Below, piece after piece: positions 34,403-42,911 of a DNA stretch of 64,000 bases. Positions within the stretch are counted from its first letter, which is position 1. Every line of letters starts with the position of its first letter. The DNA is from a virus, in the IMG/VR virus record IMGVR_UViG_3300025000_000065, positions 47,970 to 111,969 of that record; one strand, given 5' to 3'. The notes beneath the pieces were generated by a model. That model worked only from the letters and a program-made list of their open reading frames with translations, did no database searches and was not told where the DNA came from. Both the position numbers and the translations under genes were made by a program.

Positions 34403-35908
34403 CAAAATTAAAAAATTTTCGCGTTGCCGAACTTTTCTGTTGCTTTCACACCGCGAAGCATGTTACTGACCATTTTACAATGGCGATTAAGTATTTCTAC
34501 TTAATTCTGCAATTTCTTTTTGTTATAGTTGCAGAGCAGACCATATCTTTTTCTTGTTTTATACAAGAAAGATGACGCGGGAATTTATGTCACCACAAAC
34601 ACCCAATTGGTCGTTACGGATTCTCAAAAATTATAAATAATGACTAAAAATTGTGTGTAGTTTAGTCAAATCTTTTCTAAAAATTTCTATTAATTTAATA
34701 TTATTATCTTTACAAATATTTCTTTTTTCTTTCATTCTCTCAAAATAAAAAATTTTTTCTGGCATTCCAAAAAATTCTACAAATATATTTTTTTCAATTA
34801 CCCAATCAACTCGTTTTAATCCACATCTATCATCTTCACAATACTTATTATACATTTCCTCTTTTTTATAATTTATATCATTATCTATTAAAAAATTTGT
34901 TATTGTCAATTCAGACTTGGAAAAACATAAATCTTTATTTGTAGAATAATATGTATTAGATTCTCCAAATAAAGAAGAATTTGAATCTAAATTAGCTAAC
35001 CCACATGCATTTCGATATCCATCAAATCGTCTTTCAAATGTTTTTACAGATGGCAATCCATAAAGAACAAGTTCGCTACCATAAGGAGTTCTTCCTAAAT
35101 ATTCTCCTAATTCTTTTAGTTGTTCTATCATTTGATCTGCATCATACCATTTAACACTTTTTTCTTTAGTTTTATGAAATCCTAATTTAAGTGCCATAGT
35201 TCTTATGCTTTCCGGTTTTCTATTAAGAAAATATTTTTCACTCAAGTATTTATTAGTATAATGAGGATAAACGGTTTTTAATAATTTTATATCTTCGTTT
35301 GTCCAAGTTTTATTTACTTTCAATCTTAAATTATTTATTTTTGCATAAACACCAGATAAAGTTCGATTTAATTTTTTAGCAATTTCTTCATAAGATAATG
35401 TATCATAATTTTTTATTAAAAAATCAATTTCATCAGGTGAATAATCTCTGTTTTTTTCAACAATTATATTCAACTCAGAAGATTTATGACGAATTGAATC
35501 AATATTATTATTTTCTAAATTTTTCATTAATAACTCATAATTTCCACTAGGATATAATTCTTTTAATATTTTAATCCTATCATCCGTCCACTGATATCTT
35601 CCAATTCCCCAAGAAGAAATTAAATTTAATATTGTTGAAGAACATCTATTTACTTTTTTACATATTTCGTTTAATGGAATCTTATTATAATTATCTTTAA
35701 TATAATCTAATTCATTAGGCGTCAATGGTTTCTTTTTCATACTGTTTAATTATCCTTTTAAAAATATTCGCTACACATCAAATATTTTTTAATAATTTAT
35801 TTTTTTTTATAATTTTTGAGTCTTTCCTCGGAATTGTCTGCTTCCAGAGTTTTTCCGATATGGTCATCTTCTGAGATTTTTATTCTAATTATAGAAAATG
35901 CAATCTCT
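34403..35908 (-). mobile_element. Group I intron in the tape measure gene
   Basis: About 1.5 kb separating the two exons. Core helices occur in canonical order on the - strand: P3 5' strand (35863-35870), long P6-like stem whose loop holds the endonuclease gene (35809-35820 with 34623-34634, 12 bp perfect), P7 5' strand within ACGACCA (34608-34614), P3 3' strand (34569-34576, 8 bp), P8 hairpin (34550-34570, 8 bp), P7 3' strand within AAGATATGGTC (34539-34545). The last matches the conserved S element. The 3' end is placed at a terminal G (34403); the 5' site is uncertain by a few codons because P1 could not be drawn convincingly. Confidence 0.85.
34631..35740 (-). CDS. Intron-encoded Vsr-like homing endonuclease
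   Basis: A 369-residue protein within the intron. The N-terminal two thirds carry three repeated SANT/Myb-like or HTH units (TPNELDYIKDNYNKIPLNEI, SPDEIDFLIKNYDTLSYEEI, WTNEDIKLLKTVYPHY). The C-terminal 110 residues have a PD-(D/E)xK/Vsr-like core: SKSELTITNFLIDNDINYKKEE, then KRVDWVIEKNIFVEFFGMPE, then RNICKDNNIKLIEIFRKD. The residues E, D and E of this core are the likely metal ligands. This architecture resembles the EDxHD intron endonucleases of phage recA introns. It has no GIY-YIG, LAGLIDADG or HNH motif. The ATG has an aaagga site. Confidence 0.75.
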   Translation of the reverse strand: MKKKPLTPNELDYIKDNYNKIPLNEICKKVNRCSSTILNLISSWGIGRYQWTDDRIKILKELYPSGNYELLMKNLENNNIDSIRHKSSELNIIVEKNRDYSPDEIDFLIKNYDTLSYEEIAKKLNRTLSGVYAKINNLRLKVNKTWTNEDIKLLKTVYPHYTNKYLSEKYFLNRKPESIRTMALKLGFHKTKEKSVKWYDADQMIEQLKELGEYLGRTPYGSELVLYGLPSVKTFERRFDGYRNACGLANLDSNSSLFGESNTYYSTNKDLCFSKSELTITNFLIDNDINYKKEEMYNKYCEDDRCGLKRVDWVIEKNIFVEFFGMPEKIFYFERMKEKRNICKDNNIKLIEIFRKDLTKLHTIFSHYL

Positions 35909-37126
35909 ATATGTTACCATATATTCTGGCATTCTATTTTTACCAGCAATAGCATTTGCAACCGCACTTTGCTCTATTTCATTCATCGTAGACCATTTTT
36001 CAGCAATTTCATCCATTACATCACCCATAGGTCTAAATGAAGTAGCGGTATCTCTTAATCTGATATTGACTAAACCCAATGCTCTTTCAACATCGTTAAT
36101 ATTTGTTTTATCATCTTCAAACATTTTTCCAAGTTTAATGTTTTCTAAACGAGCGAACATCGTCTTCATACTTTGACCTATCGACTCAGCGGAGCGGCGT
36201 GAAACGCTCGAAATCGTAGCAATGTAACTTGTCAACTCATCAAAACTAACTCCTGCTTGTTGAGCAGAAGCAGCAGAATATTGTAGTGCTGTGGCAATTT
36301 CATTAGCCGAGGTTGCCATCCGATTATCCAAATCGATTATTTTATCAACAACCAAACTAGCATCCTCAGCCTCTAACTTAAATCCATTCAAAGTAGCTGT
36401 TAGTTTTTCAGTTGAATCTGCGGATTCCATGTTTCCTAACTTACTCAACATCAAAGTTGACTTCATTAATTCAGAGGTTTCTTCAATTGTCTTTCCTTGC
36501 CTGAACCATTCGAGGCTTCCCTGTGCCACCTGAATTGTTGTAGCACCCATTTCTTTTGCAAGTTTATTATATTCAACCGCTAATCTGTCAACTTCATCGG
36601 CAGTCATTCCCGTAACAATTTGAACATTTGTTAACTCTTTGTTCAAATCTTTAATATATTGTATTCCTTCTTCTATTTTTCGAAGACTTCCATAAATAGC
36701 TTGTGTTGCAAGAAACCATATTGCAACTTTTTTAATAGCAACTTCAAGCATGGATGTAAATCCATAACCATCTTTAGTCGTATTTTTCATAGAAGCACCG
36801 ACTTTAGTAACAGAAGTTCTTAAATCATCAAAACTTCCCCTTACGTCTTGAATAGAAGCACCACCCCTTTGAGAAAAACTAGTAATGTTATCTTGAAGAA
36901 CCTTTAACGATGCTTGAACGTCTGCGTTATTAAAAATATCTGGAGATTTAAATTGCATTCTTGCAATTTGATTATTCCACTGTTTAACATAAGAATCAAT
37001 ATCTTTCTGCCCCATATTGATACTTGTTGTTATTTTAATATTTTTAGTTTTTCTATCTAATTTATCTTGAAGACCTGTAACATCAGGTTCAATGCCAACT
37101 ATAATATTATAACCACCATTAGCCAT
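35909..37126 (-). CDS. Tape measure protein, 5' exon
   Basis: About 406 residues starting MANGGYNIIVGIEPDVTG, with ggaggg 6 bases upstream. The region YIKDLNKELTNVQIVTGMTADEV...LAKEMGATTIQVAQGSLEWFRQG matches the phage tape-measure core domain (PhageMin_Tail, TP901 type), followed by SSVSRRSAESIGQSMKTMFARLENI and ending AGKNRMPEYMVT. Without splicing, translation adds only about 9 intron-coded residues and stops at 35885, giving a truncated protein. Splicing is therefore needed for a functional tail. Confidence 0.85.
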
Positions 37127-37164
37127 TAATAACCCTCCTTTCAACCTCTAGAAAAGAGGCAATT

Positions 37165-38160
37165 TCATAAACCAAACATTTTATCTATAATTTCGTCTGT
37201 ATGATCTTTTGAATAATCTAAAGTAGTTTTTGGATCGGAATGATGAAGATAGACTTGAACTTGTTCCAAACTAAATTTTTTAGGAACTCCATCTTTATCT
37301 AAAATTCTTTTATCTTCTCCTTGTAATAAACATTCACATCTCGAATGTCGATAACTATGGGGAAAAATATTCATTTGCTTTCCTTCAATTTCACTCAAAA
37401 TTTCTCTTATTTTTAAAACCCAATCATAAATCATTTCATAAGAGGCTTCTCTTTTTTTATCACCACTACCAACAATCCATAAAGATTCAACATTATCTTC
37501 TCCACGTTTATCCAACCAAAGTCTTATTAATTCCTTGGTATCGTCTAGGTAAATTAATGGAAATATCTTTCCTCTTTTTCCTATGACTGCGTTAGTCTTA
37601 TTACTATTTAAAAGATTGTATTTTTTTATTTGAGCAATTTCATTTCTTCTTGCTCCACTATCAAACATCATCATATGGAGTAAAGCAAGTTGAATTTCCC
37701 CCATTTCCAATAACTTTTCTTTTACCCTTATGATTTGATCAAAAGTCATAAAAAAAGAATCTTCATCAGTTCTAACAGGCTCTTTCGGTAGTCCTTTTAT
37801 TTTTTGAGCCTGATTAATATCATATTCATATTCATCAGAATCTTCAATATAAGAAAGCATACTTCTACAACAACTCATTACTCTATTTACTCTAGCATTT
37901 GACATTTTTAAATCATCACTTAACCAAATGCTAAGTTTTCTAAAATCTCTTTTTCCTAATTCTAATAAATTTCTATTTCCGCAAAATCTTTTTACAAAAA
38001 TATTAATTATTCTGAGATCATTTTCATATTGTTTTATTGTACTTGCTTTCATTTTTCGTTGCTGATATTCTTCTAAGAAGTCCTGAACAATATCTTTGTT
38101 TTCTATATTTATGTGGGAATATTCTTCATCTGTGTATATTCTATTATATACTCTGCTCAC
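37165..38160 (-). CDS. Tyrosine recombinase
   Basis: A 331-residue protein. An N-terminal SAM-like core-binding domain (YQQRKMKASTIKQYENDLRII) precedes a catalytic domain with all key residues: Arg in FDSGARRNEI, Lys in the beta hairpin near VIGKRGKIFPL, HSYRHSR (HxxR), YLHHSDPKTT (His/Trp position) and the nucleophile in TLDYSKDH. The GTG start has aaggagg. It lies between the RuvC-like gene and the tape measure gene. This is an unusual site for an integrase; no excisionase, repressor or att repeat is seen nearby, so a role in genome resolution is as likely as lysogeny. Confidence 0.85.
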   Translation of the reverse strand: MSRVYNRIYTDEEYSHINIENKDIVQDFLEEYQQRKMKASTIKQYENDLRIINIFVKRFCGNRNLLELGKRDFRKLSIWLSDDLKMSNARVNRVMSCCRSMLSYIEDSDEYEYDINQAQKIKGLPKEPVRTDEDSFFMTFDQIIRVKEKLLEMGEIQLALLHMMMFDSGARRNEIAQIKKYNLLNSNKTNAVIGKRGKIFPLIYLDDTKELIRLWLDKRGEDNVESLWIVGSGDKKREASYEMIYDWVLKIREILSEIEGKQMNIFPHSYRHSRCECLLQGEDKRILDKDGVPKKFSLEQVQVYLHHSDPKTTLDYSKDHTDEIIDKMFGL

Positions 38161-38169
38161 ATTCCCTCC

Positions 38170-38625
38170 TTATAAAATTCCTTGCTGTTTGAAATAAGTT
38201 AATCCAACAGCTAAAGAATCAGATTCATCATCATTATTAATTACTACATCTTTCCATTGTTTTAAAACAGATTTTTTAACTTGTTCTTTATCTGCTTTAC
38301 CACTTCCTGTAACGGTTTTTTTTACTGTAGTTGCAGGAATATAAATTTGTTCAGACTTCCATAATAAACAATTTATTACACCAACACATCGATAGATCTG
38401 TTGGGTAACTGTCCCAAACTTGGAAAACCCCTTTTCGATAATGACTAAATCAAATTCATATCGTTTTTTTAAATTAATAAAGAAATCTGCAATTTTTTTT
38501 AATCTAATTTGTGTTAAATCTTTTGGTGAAGTGGGAACACTAAAAACTTCAATTACATTTCCCTTTTCATCAAAAATAGATCCACCAGTATTCACCAATG
38601 AAATATCTAATGCTAAAATATACAT
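38170..38625 (-). CDS. RuvC-like Holliday junction resolvase
   Basis: A 151-residue RNase H-fold protein. YILALDISLVNTGGSIFD holds the first catalytic Asp, DLVIIEKGFSKFG the Glu, and NNDDESDSLAVGLTYF the C-terminal acidic pair, the pattern of RuvC. It would resolve branched replication or recombination intermediates before packaging, which suits late expression. The ATG follows gggag. A cluster of palindromes lies immediately upstream. Confidence 0.78.
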   Translation of the reverse strand: MYILALDISLVNTGGSIFDEKGNVIEVFSVPTSPKDLTQIRLKKIADFFINLKKRYEFDLVIIEKGFSKFGTVTQQIYRCVGVINCLLWKSEQIYIPATTVKKTVTGSGKADKEQVKKSVLKQWKDVVINNDDESDSLAVGLTYFKQQGIL

Positions 38626-38630
38626 TTTTT

Positions 38631-38712
38631 ATACTCCCATATATGCCGATATACATCACACATACCCCCATATATAGGGGTATAAAATTTCTTGACCCCC
38701 ATATGTGGGGGT
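38631..38712. promoter_or_regulatory. Cluster of three palindromic operator-like sites
   Basis: Sites at 38631-38652 (degenerate), 38662-38683 (arms ATACCCC and GGGGTAT around an 8-base AT centre) and 38695-38712 (ACCCCC-ATATGT-GGGGGT) lie between the holin terminator and the RuvC-like gene. The last overlaps a + strand TTGACC-16-TAAAAT promoter-like pair. They match those before the endolysin. Confidence 0.55.
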
Positions 38713-38746
38713 ATAAAATCCAATAAAATGTGAATTTCATTATTTC

Positions 38747-38788
38747 TAAAAAAATAGAACACGCTCGGAGATCCGAAACGTGTTCTAT
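38747..38788 (-). terminator. Rho-independent terminator after the holin gene
   Basis: A 10-bp stem (atagaacacg / cgtgttctat at 38754-38763 and 38779-38788) with an inner tcgg/ccga pairing, followed on the - strand by TTTTTTT. This ends the unit containing major tail protein to holin, so the RuvC-like gene and the genes beyond need their own promoter. Confidence 0.85.
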
Positions 38789-38806
38789 ATCCAATGTTTT
38801 CGTCTA

Positions 38807-39115
38807 TTATGCGCTATTGTTTTTATCAACAATATGAAAAGCTTTAGTTCCTAAAACATAAGTAATTACAGTTACGACAACCATAAAATACGGAGAAGCC
38901 TGTGCAATAAGCTCCTGAGGAACAAAAGTTGTAATTGCTAAAGCCCCAATACCTAATAGAGAAGGAATGACAATCATTAAAAATTGTTTTACTTTAGCTG
39001 TTTGTGCTTGAAACCAATCCCATCTTTCAGCTAAAAATGAAACTAATAAAGCCCCACCGCCACCAGTCAACCAAATTAAAAACCCACCTAAATCTTGAAA
39101 TTTTTCTTCAGCCAT
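38807..39115 (-). CDS. Holin-like membrane protein
   Basis: A 102-residue protein with three hydrophobic segments: FLIWLTGGGGALLVSFLA, FLMIVIPSLLGIGALAITTF and YFMVVVTVITYVLGT, and a short polar C-terminus. Size and topology fit class I holins, which permeabilise the membrane to release the endolysin. It is last before a strong terminator and about 12.6 kb from the endolysin. The ATG has an aggag site. Confidence 0.65.
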   Translation of the reverse strand: MAEEKFQDLGGFLIWLTGGGGALLVSFLAERWDWFQAQTAKVKQFLMIVIPSLLGIGALAITTFVPQELIAQASPYFMVVVTVITYVLGTKAFHIVDKNNSA

Positions 39116-39128
39116 CTTTATATTTCTC

Positions 39129-39623
39129 CTAAAATATTCTAATAAATTTTATTTTATGTTTTCTAAAAGCCTTTTCAATTATTTGATTTATTTTACCATC
39201 ATCTAATTCATCTATTAAAGGATGCCAAAAATCTCTAGGCTTTCTCCATTCTCCATCACCAAAAAGATCACCACTTTTTCCTTCAATTACAATGTACGCA
39301 AGCATATCTCTTATATCATTTTGATACCAAAATCTACTTCCATGTTGAAAGTCGTCTTCATTTAGAATTAATCTTTCTGGTTTTTCTTTTACTTCACCAA
39401 TAACTTTTCCATTTACAATTTTCGCTCTTTCTTCTTCCCATAAATCTCTAAGACCACCATTGTCCCCTAATCTTTCATAAGTGGAAGGAGAAAAAGAATT
39501 ATAAACCTTTTTATCAATGTTTTTTTTTAATAATTCTAAAATTTCATCGACAACCATATCCATGACAGATTTCATTTGACTTAATATTATAAGTTTTAAT
39601 TGGGTTTCATTTTGAATTTTCAT
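39129..39623 (-). CDS. Structural-region protein, unknown function
   Basis: A 164-residue protein with a helical, basic N-terminus (EILELLKKNIDKKVYNSFSPSTY) and a distinctive C-terminal part rich in Trp and Asp (GEWRKPRDFWHPLIDELDDGKI). The N-terminal pattern recalls tail-completion proteins of the HK97 gp10 type, but similarity is weak. It lies 13 bases upstream of the holin gene. Confidence 0.5.
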   Translation of the reverse strand: MKIQNETQLKLIILSQMKSVMDMVVDEILELLKKNIDKKVYNSFSPSTYERLGDNGGLRDLWEEERAKIVNGKVIGEVKEKPERLILNEDDFQHGSRFWYQNDIRDMLAYIVIEGKSGDLFGDGEWRKPRDFWHPLIDELDDGKINQIIEKAFRKHKIKFIRIF

Positions 39624-39645
39624 GTATCACCATCCTTATATTAAA

Positions 39646-39855
39646 TCATTGAAAATCTTCTTGATATCGCTCCTTATGTTTTTTATCTCTAAATATTTCT
39701 AAACATTCACATGAGGAACAAAAAATATATTTTTCTGGATATATAATTCCATCTATTTCTTTATTTTTTAAAATTAAATACGTTTCTTTTGATTCACAAT
39801 CTGAACAAGGTTTCCCCAATCGTTTCAACGTTTTATTTTTACCATGTTTAATCAT
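39646..39855 (-). CDS. Small zinc-ribbon protein
   Basis: A 69-residue protein with CSDC (residues 17-20) and CSSC (46-49) pairs forming a zinc ribbon, and a basic N-terminus (KHGKNKTLKRLGK). It starts 3 bases after the preceding gene. Function is unknown. Confidence 0.55.
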   Translation of the reverse strand: MIKHGKNKTLKRLGKPCSDCESKETYLILKNKEIDGIIYPEKYIFCSSCECLEIFRDKKHKERYQEDFQ

Positions 39856-39858
39856 ATT

Positions 39859-40482
39859 CTACTCTAATTTTTTAGGTCTACCTGGTTTTTTCTTTGGTTC
39901 TTCCGATTTTTTTTCCAACAATCCAGGAACTCTATTATTCAATTCTTCTAAAGAACTATTGAATCCGTTTATCACATTTTTTAAATCTTCAACATCCAAA
40001 TCTTTAAAATGATCAATTAATTTTACAATAGTATCTCTAACAATATCAACACTGTCATTTATATTTTTTGATAATTCATTGAATCCGTTCATTGCTTCAT
40101 TTAAAATTTCTTCAATAGCAGATAATGACAATTGACCTTTTTGAATAAGAGAAATAACCTCATCTAAATGAAATCTAAAATTATCATAATTATCTATTCG
40201 ATCTCTTATATCTTTCCAAATATATTGTTCAACAAAATTAGAGTTAAACTCGTCTCCTATTTCAATGTTTGTTAAATCTGCAACAATGTGAGACATCAAA
40301 ACTTTTTCCGCTACAATGTATCCATCTGCAAAATGAGGATACTTATTTAGATTTTCTATGTATTCTTTAATATACTTTATTTCTTTTTCATAATCAATAA
40401 AATCTTGAATAACTATTTTTTGATTTAAAAAATAAAATATTTTTGGTTCTAATTCGGGAAAATTTATTTTTACCTTATCCAT
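39859..40482 (-). CDS. Helical protein with AT-hook-like tail, unknown function
   Basis: A 207-residue, mostly helical protein. The C-terminus (KKKPGRPKKLE) contains a GRP core flanked by basic residues as in AT-hooks, implying contact with AT-rich DNA. Its place between the major tail protein and tape measure genes is where tail assembly chaperones are usually found, but no frameshift site or chaperone signature is seen. Confidence 0.5.
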   Translation of the reverse strand: MDKVKINFPELEPKIFYFLNQKIVIQDFIDYEKEIKYIKEYIENLNKYPHFADGYIVAEKVLMSHIVADLTNIEIGDEFNSNFVEQYIWKDIRDRIDNYDNFRFHLDEVISLIQKGQLSLSAIEEILNEAMNGFNELSKNINDSVDIVRDTIVKLIDHFKDLDVEDLKNVINGFNSSLEELNNRVPGLLEKKSEEPKKKPGRPKKLE

Positions 40483-40494
40483 TATATAAAATCC

Positions 40495-40950
40495 TTATTT
40501 TAAATTATTAAAAAAAGTAACTATCATTTCTTTATTTTCAATCACCCATTTTGTAAAACTAATAAGTGATGTTCCAATAATTGATATCACAGCACCAGGA
40601 ACAAATAAATGAGAGTTCTTATCTATAAAAGATTTGAAAACATCTCTAAAATCTAATTGAAATTTTTTTTCAGAACTTTCAAATTTTGTTTTTAATTCGT
40701 TGGTCGTATTTGATAAATCAATAATTTTTGAAGATTGATCTTTTATTTCAAATGTCATACGAGTTAGTGTATCATCAACACCTTCAATGACGCTTGTATT
40801 TTTATTAAATGCAACTTCAAGTTTTTCTAATAATACCTCCGTAATGGCACTACGTTTATCTACATCTTGAATCCAGCCTTCCATCTTTTCAACTCTCTTT
40901 GTTAAATCGTTAATTTGTTGGCAAGGATTATTATGATTTTCTGCTGTCAT
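40495..40950 (-). CDS. XhlA-like coiled-coil membrane protein
   Basis: A 151-residue protein: an N-terminal coiled coil (QQINDLTKRVEKMEGWIQDV and heptads to about residue 100) and a single C-terminal hydrophobic helix (LFVPGAVISIIGTSLISF) followed by a short basic tail. This layout is that of haemolysin XhlA-like holin partners. The ATG has a strong ggagg. A palindrome half-site lies upstream. Confidence 0.55.
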   Translation of the reverse strand: MTAENHNNPCQQINDLTKRVEKMEGWIQDVDKRSAITEVLLEKLEVAFNKNTSVIEGVDDTLTRMTFEIKDQSSKIIDLSNTTNELKTKFESSEKKFQLDFRDVFKSFIDKNSHLFVPGAVISIIGTSLISFTKWVIENKEMIVTFFNNLK

Positions 40951-40995
40951 GTAATAACTCCTCCTATAAAATTTTTAGGGGAGATTAAACCCCCA

Positions 40996-41029
40996 TATAT
41001 TGAGAGAGATTTATTTCTCTCTCAATATA
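40996..41029. terminator. Stem-loop after the major tail protein gene
   Basis: A perfect 14-bp inverted repeat (tatattgagagaga / tctctctcaatata) with a 6-base loop. On the - strand it is followed by ATGGGGGTTT and not by a T-tract, so it probably attenuates or stabilises the abundant tail-protein mRNA. Confidence 0.6.
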
Positions 41030-41045
41030 CATGTTATTATCAAAA

Positions 41046-42071
41046 TTATGCCGTGCCAACAGCACTGAATGTATCCGTCAAAGATCCGCTTGTAGCATCG
41101 TAATAAGTTGCAGTAAACAATGCAGCGTCTCCAGCCCCAACAGTTGCACAAGCAGAAACAATTCCGGTTGCTGCACCAATGTTGAACGTAGTACATCCAC
41201 TTGTTCTAACCCAAGATGCCGATGTAGTAATACTAGCATTTGCATAAGTTCCACCACGAATACCTAAAAGATTAGCCTGTTTAGATTTTGGTAAATCTGC
41301 TGTACTGAAAGTTAAAACCGTAGGGGTAATAGCAATACTAGAAACAGCAATAGTAGAAGTAGAAACAGGAATCCACGCTACACGATAATAGTAGTTTGGA
41401 TCGGTTGTAGTAGAAGTAACTTCTAAGGCTTTACCATCAAGGGTTTCAGTAGAAACACCATTAGCGGTCATAGCCAAACTATAATTACCGGAAATTTGAA
41501 ATCGTGGAACATGAATTTGAAGTCTTTCAACAAGACCAGTGTTATCTTTGACTTCCGCAATCAAAATTAAATCTACGATATCTGGAGCTTCAGTTGTAGA
41601 ACCAACAACATAATCAACAGTATCAGTATAAGTATAAATTGCAGTAACTTTTTGAGTTCCACCACCAGAAACTGTAATAGTCGTACTAACCGGAGTTACA
41701 GTTTGAATTGTTCCATTTGGCAGTACCACACTAACATTTCCAAGAGGAGTTTCACTTAAAGTCCCATCATCAGCAGCTAAAACTATATCTTCTTGTTTCA
41801 CACAAGTCAATGCACCATTCTCTACTGATCCTCCTGCATTTAAAGCCAAAATAGACTTTGAAAAAATAGCAGATTCAATTGAAAGTTCAACCATACGATC
41901 ATGATAGAAACTATAAAGTAATGGATTTCCAATTCCTCCACGAACATCTGTATTCTGCATAGTAATATTGAAAGCAGAATTAATGTTTGCTTTACCTATA
42001 GCTAAGGTTTCAAGAGTAGTTGGATTTCTCAATATTGCATCTGCAACACTAACTAAGAAATTATTTGCCAT
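41046..42071 (-). CDS. Major tail (tube) protein with C-terminal Ig-like domain
   Basis: A 341-residue protein. The N-terminal two thirds are beta-rich (FYHDRMVELSIESAIFSKS, then DTVDYVVGSTTEAPDIVDLILIAEV, IHVPRFQISGNYSLAMT). The last 90 residues (SSIAITPTVLTFSTADLP to the end) form a BIG2-like Ig domain, common as a surface decoration of tail tubes. Codon choice is less AT-biased than neighbours, as in highly expressed virion genes. It is preceded by neck genes and followed by a hairpin. The ATG has aaggag. Confidence 0.72.
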   Translation of the reverse strand: MANNFLVSVADAILRNPTTLETLAIGKANINSAFNITMQNTDVRGGIGNPLLYSFYHDRMVELSIESAIFSKSILALNAGGSVENGALTCVKQEDIVLAADDGTLSETPLGNVSVVLPNGTIQTVTPVSTTITVSGGGTQKVTAIYTYTDTVDYVVGSTTEAPDIVDLILIAEVKDNTGLVERLQIHVPRFQISGNYSLAMTANGVSTETLDGKALEVTSTTTDPNYYYRVAWIPVSTSTIAVSSIAITPTVLTFSTADLPKSKQANLLGIRGGTYANASITTSASWVRTSGCTTFNIGAATGIVSACATVGAGDAALFTATYYDATSGSLTDTFSAVGTA

Positions 42072-42086
42072 ATTATTATCTCCTTT

Positions 42087-42896
42087 TTATTTATTGTTTT
42101 TTAAATTATTTTCTTTCATAAGTGGATGATTATTCATAAAGTCATCTTTACTTATTAAGATTGAATCATACCTTCCCTCTTGTCCAATATGAGACATATA
42201 ATGTTTGACAATTTCTTTCCCTGTCTTTGACTTTATTTGTCCCGAAATCTCTAATGGGAATAAATTCTCATAATCAAGAAGTAACGCCAATCTTTGAAAA
42301 CTTTTTTTAAATTGATAAATTGTTATATCCTTAATGGAATCATCACAAATTGGAATTCTAGACAATGCACAAAAAGTAAGCAATTGATCTTCAAAAGTAA
42401 CTCCATCGTTTTTTCTATTCATCCAATTTAATTTTTCTTCCAAGGTTGGATCAAAATCTTCTATATATCTTACAGAACTTCCATTTTGTCTCAATATCAT
42501 TTCTCTCAAGATATCAAAATCTTCTTCATTAAATGAAATGCCATTTATTTTTATACTTAAAAGTATGGAATCAATTTCATTTTTAATAAAGTCCAATTTC
42601 TGTATCTCTAAAGAAACCTTATCGGTTTTACAAATTTTTTTAAAAAATTTTTCTAAATTTTTTTGGACTAAAGAAGAATCTTCTTTTGTTGCTAATGGAA
42701 CATAATATAAAATATATTTTAAATAACTTAATTTAATTATTTCTTTTTCTTTTATATACTCTTTTGGATAACCAAAAATTCTATAAAAAAGTTTTTCTGT
42801 TAAAAAATCACTCAATTTTATTGGATGAAATTCAATTCCCTTATATGTTTGAGGAAAACCCCAAACATCGTTTTCCTCATTATACATATATTCCAT
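42087..42896 (-). CDS. Tail-region protein, unknown function
   Basis: A 269-residue soluble helical protein (LNWMNRKNDGVTFEDQLLTFCALSRI and FKKSFQRLALLLDYENLFPLE are the most structured parts). It lies upstream of the major tail protein and may be a tail assembly or completion factor. No recognised domain. Confidence 0.5.
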   Translation of the reverse strand: MEYMYNEENDVWGFPQTYKGIEFHPIKLSDFLTEKLFYRIFGYPKEYIKEKEIIKLSYLKYILYYVPLATKEDSSLVQKNLEKFFKKICKTDKVSLEIQKLDFIKNEIDSILLSIKINGISFNEEDFDILREMILRQNGSSVRYIEDFDPTLEEKLNWMNRKNDGVTFEDQLLTFCALSRIPICDDSIKDITIYQFKKSFQRLALLLDYENLFPLEISGQIKSKTGKEIVKHYMSHIGQEGRYDSILISKDDFMNNHPLMKENNLKNNK

Positions 42897-42911
42897 AATA
42901 AAATCCCGATT

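Noticed and set aside
39646-40482. Programmed frameshift joining two genes as tail assembly chaperones
   Set aside because: I found no slippery heptamer, and the second gene is a zinc ribbon with its own ATG.
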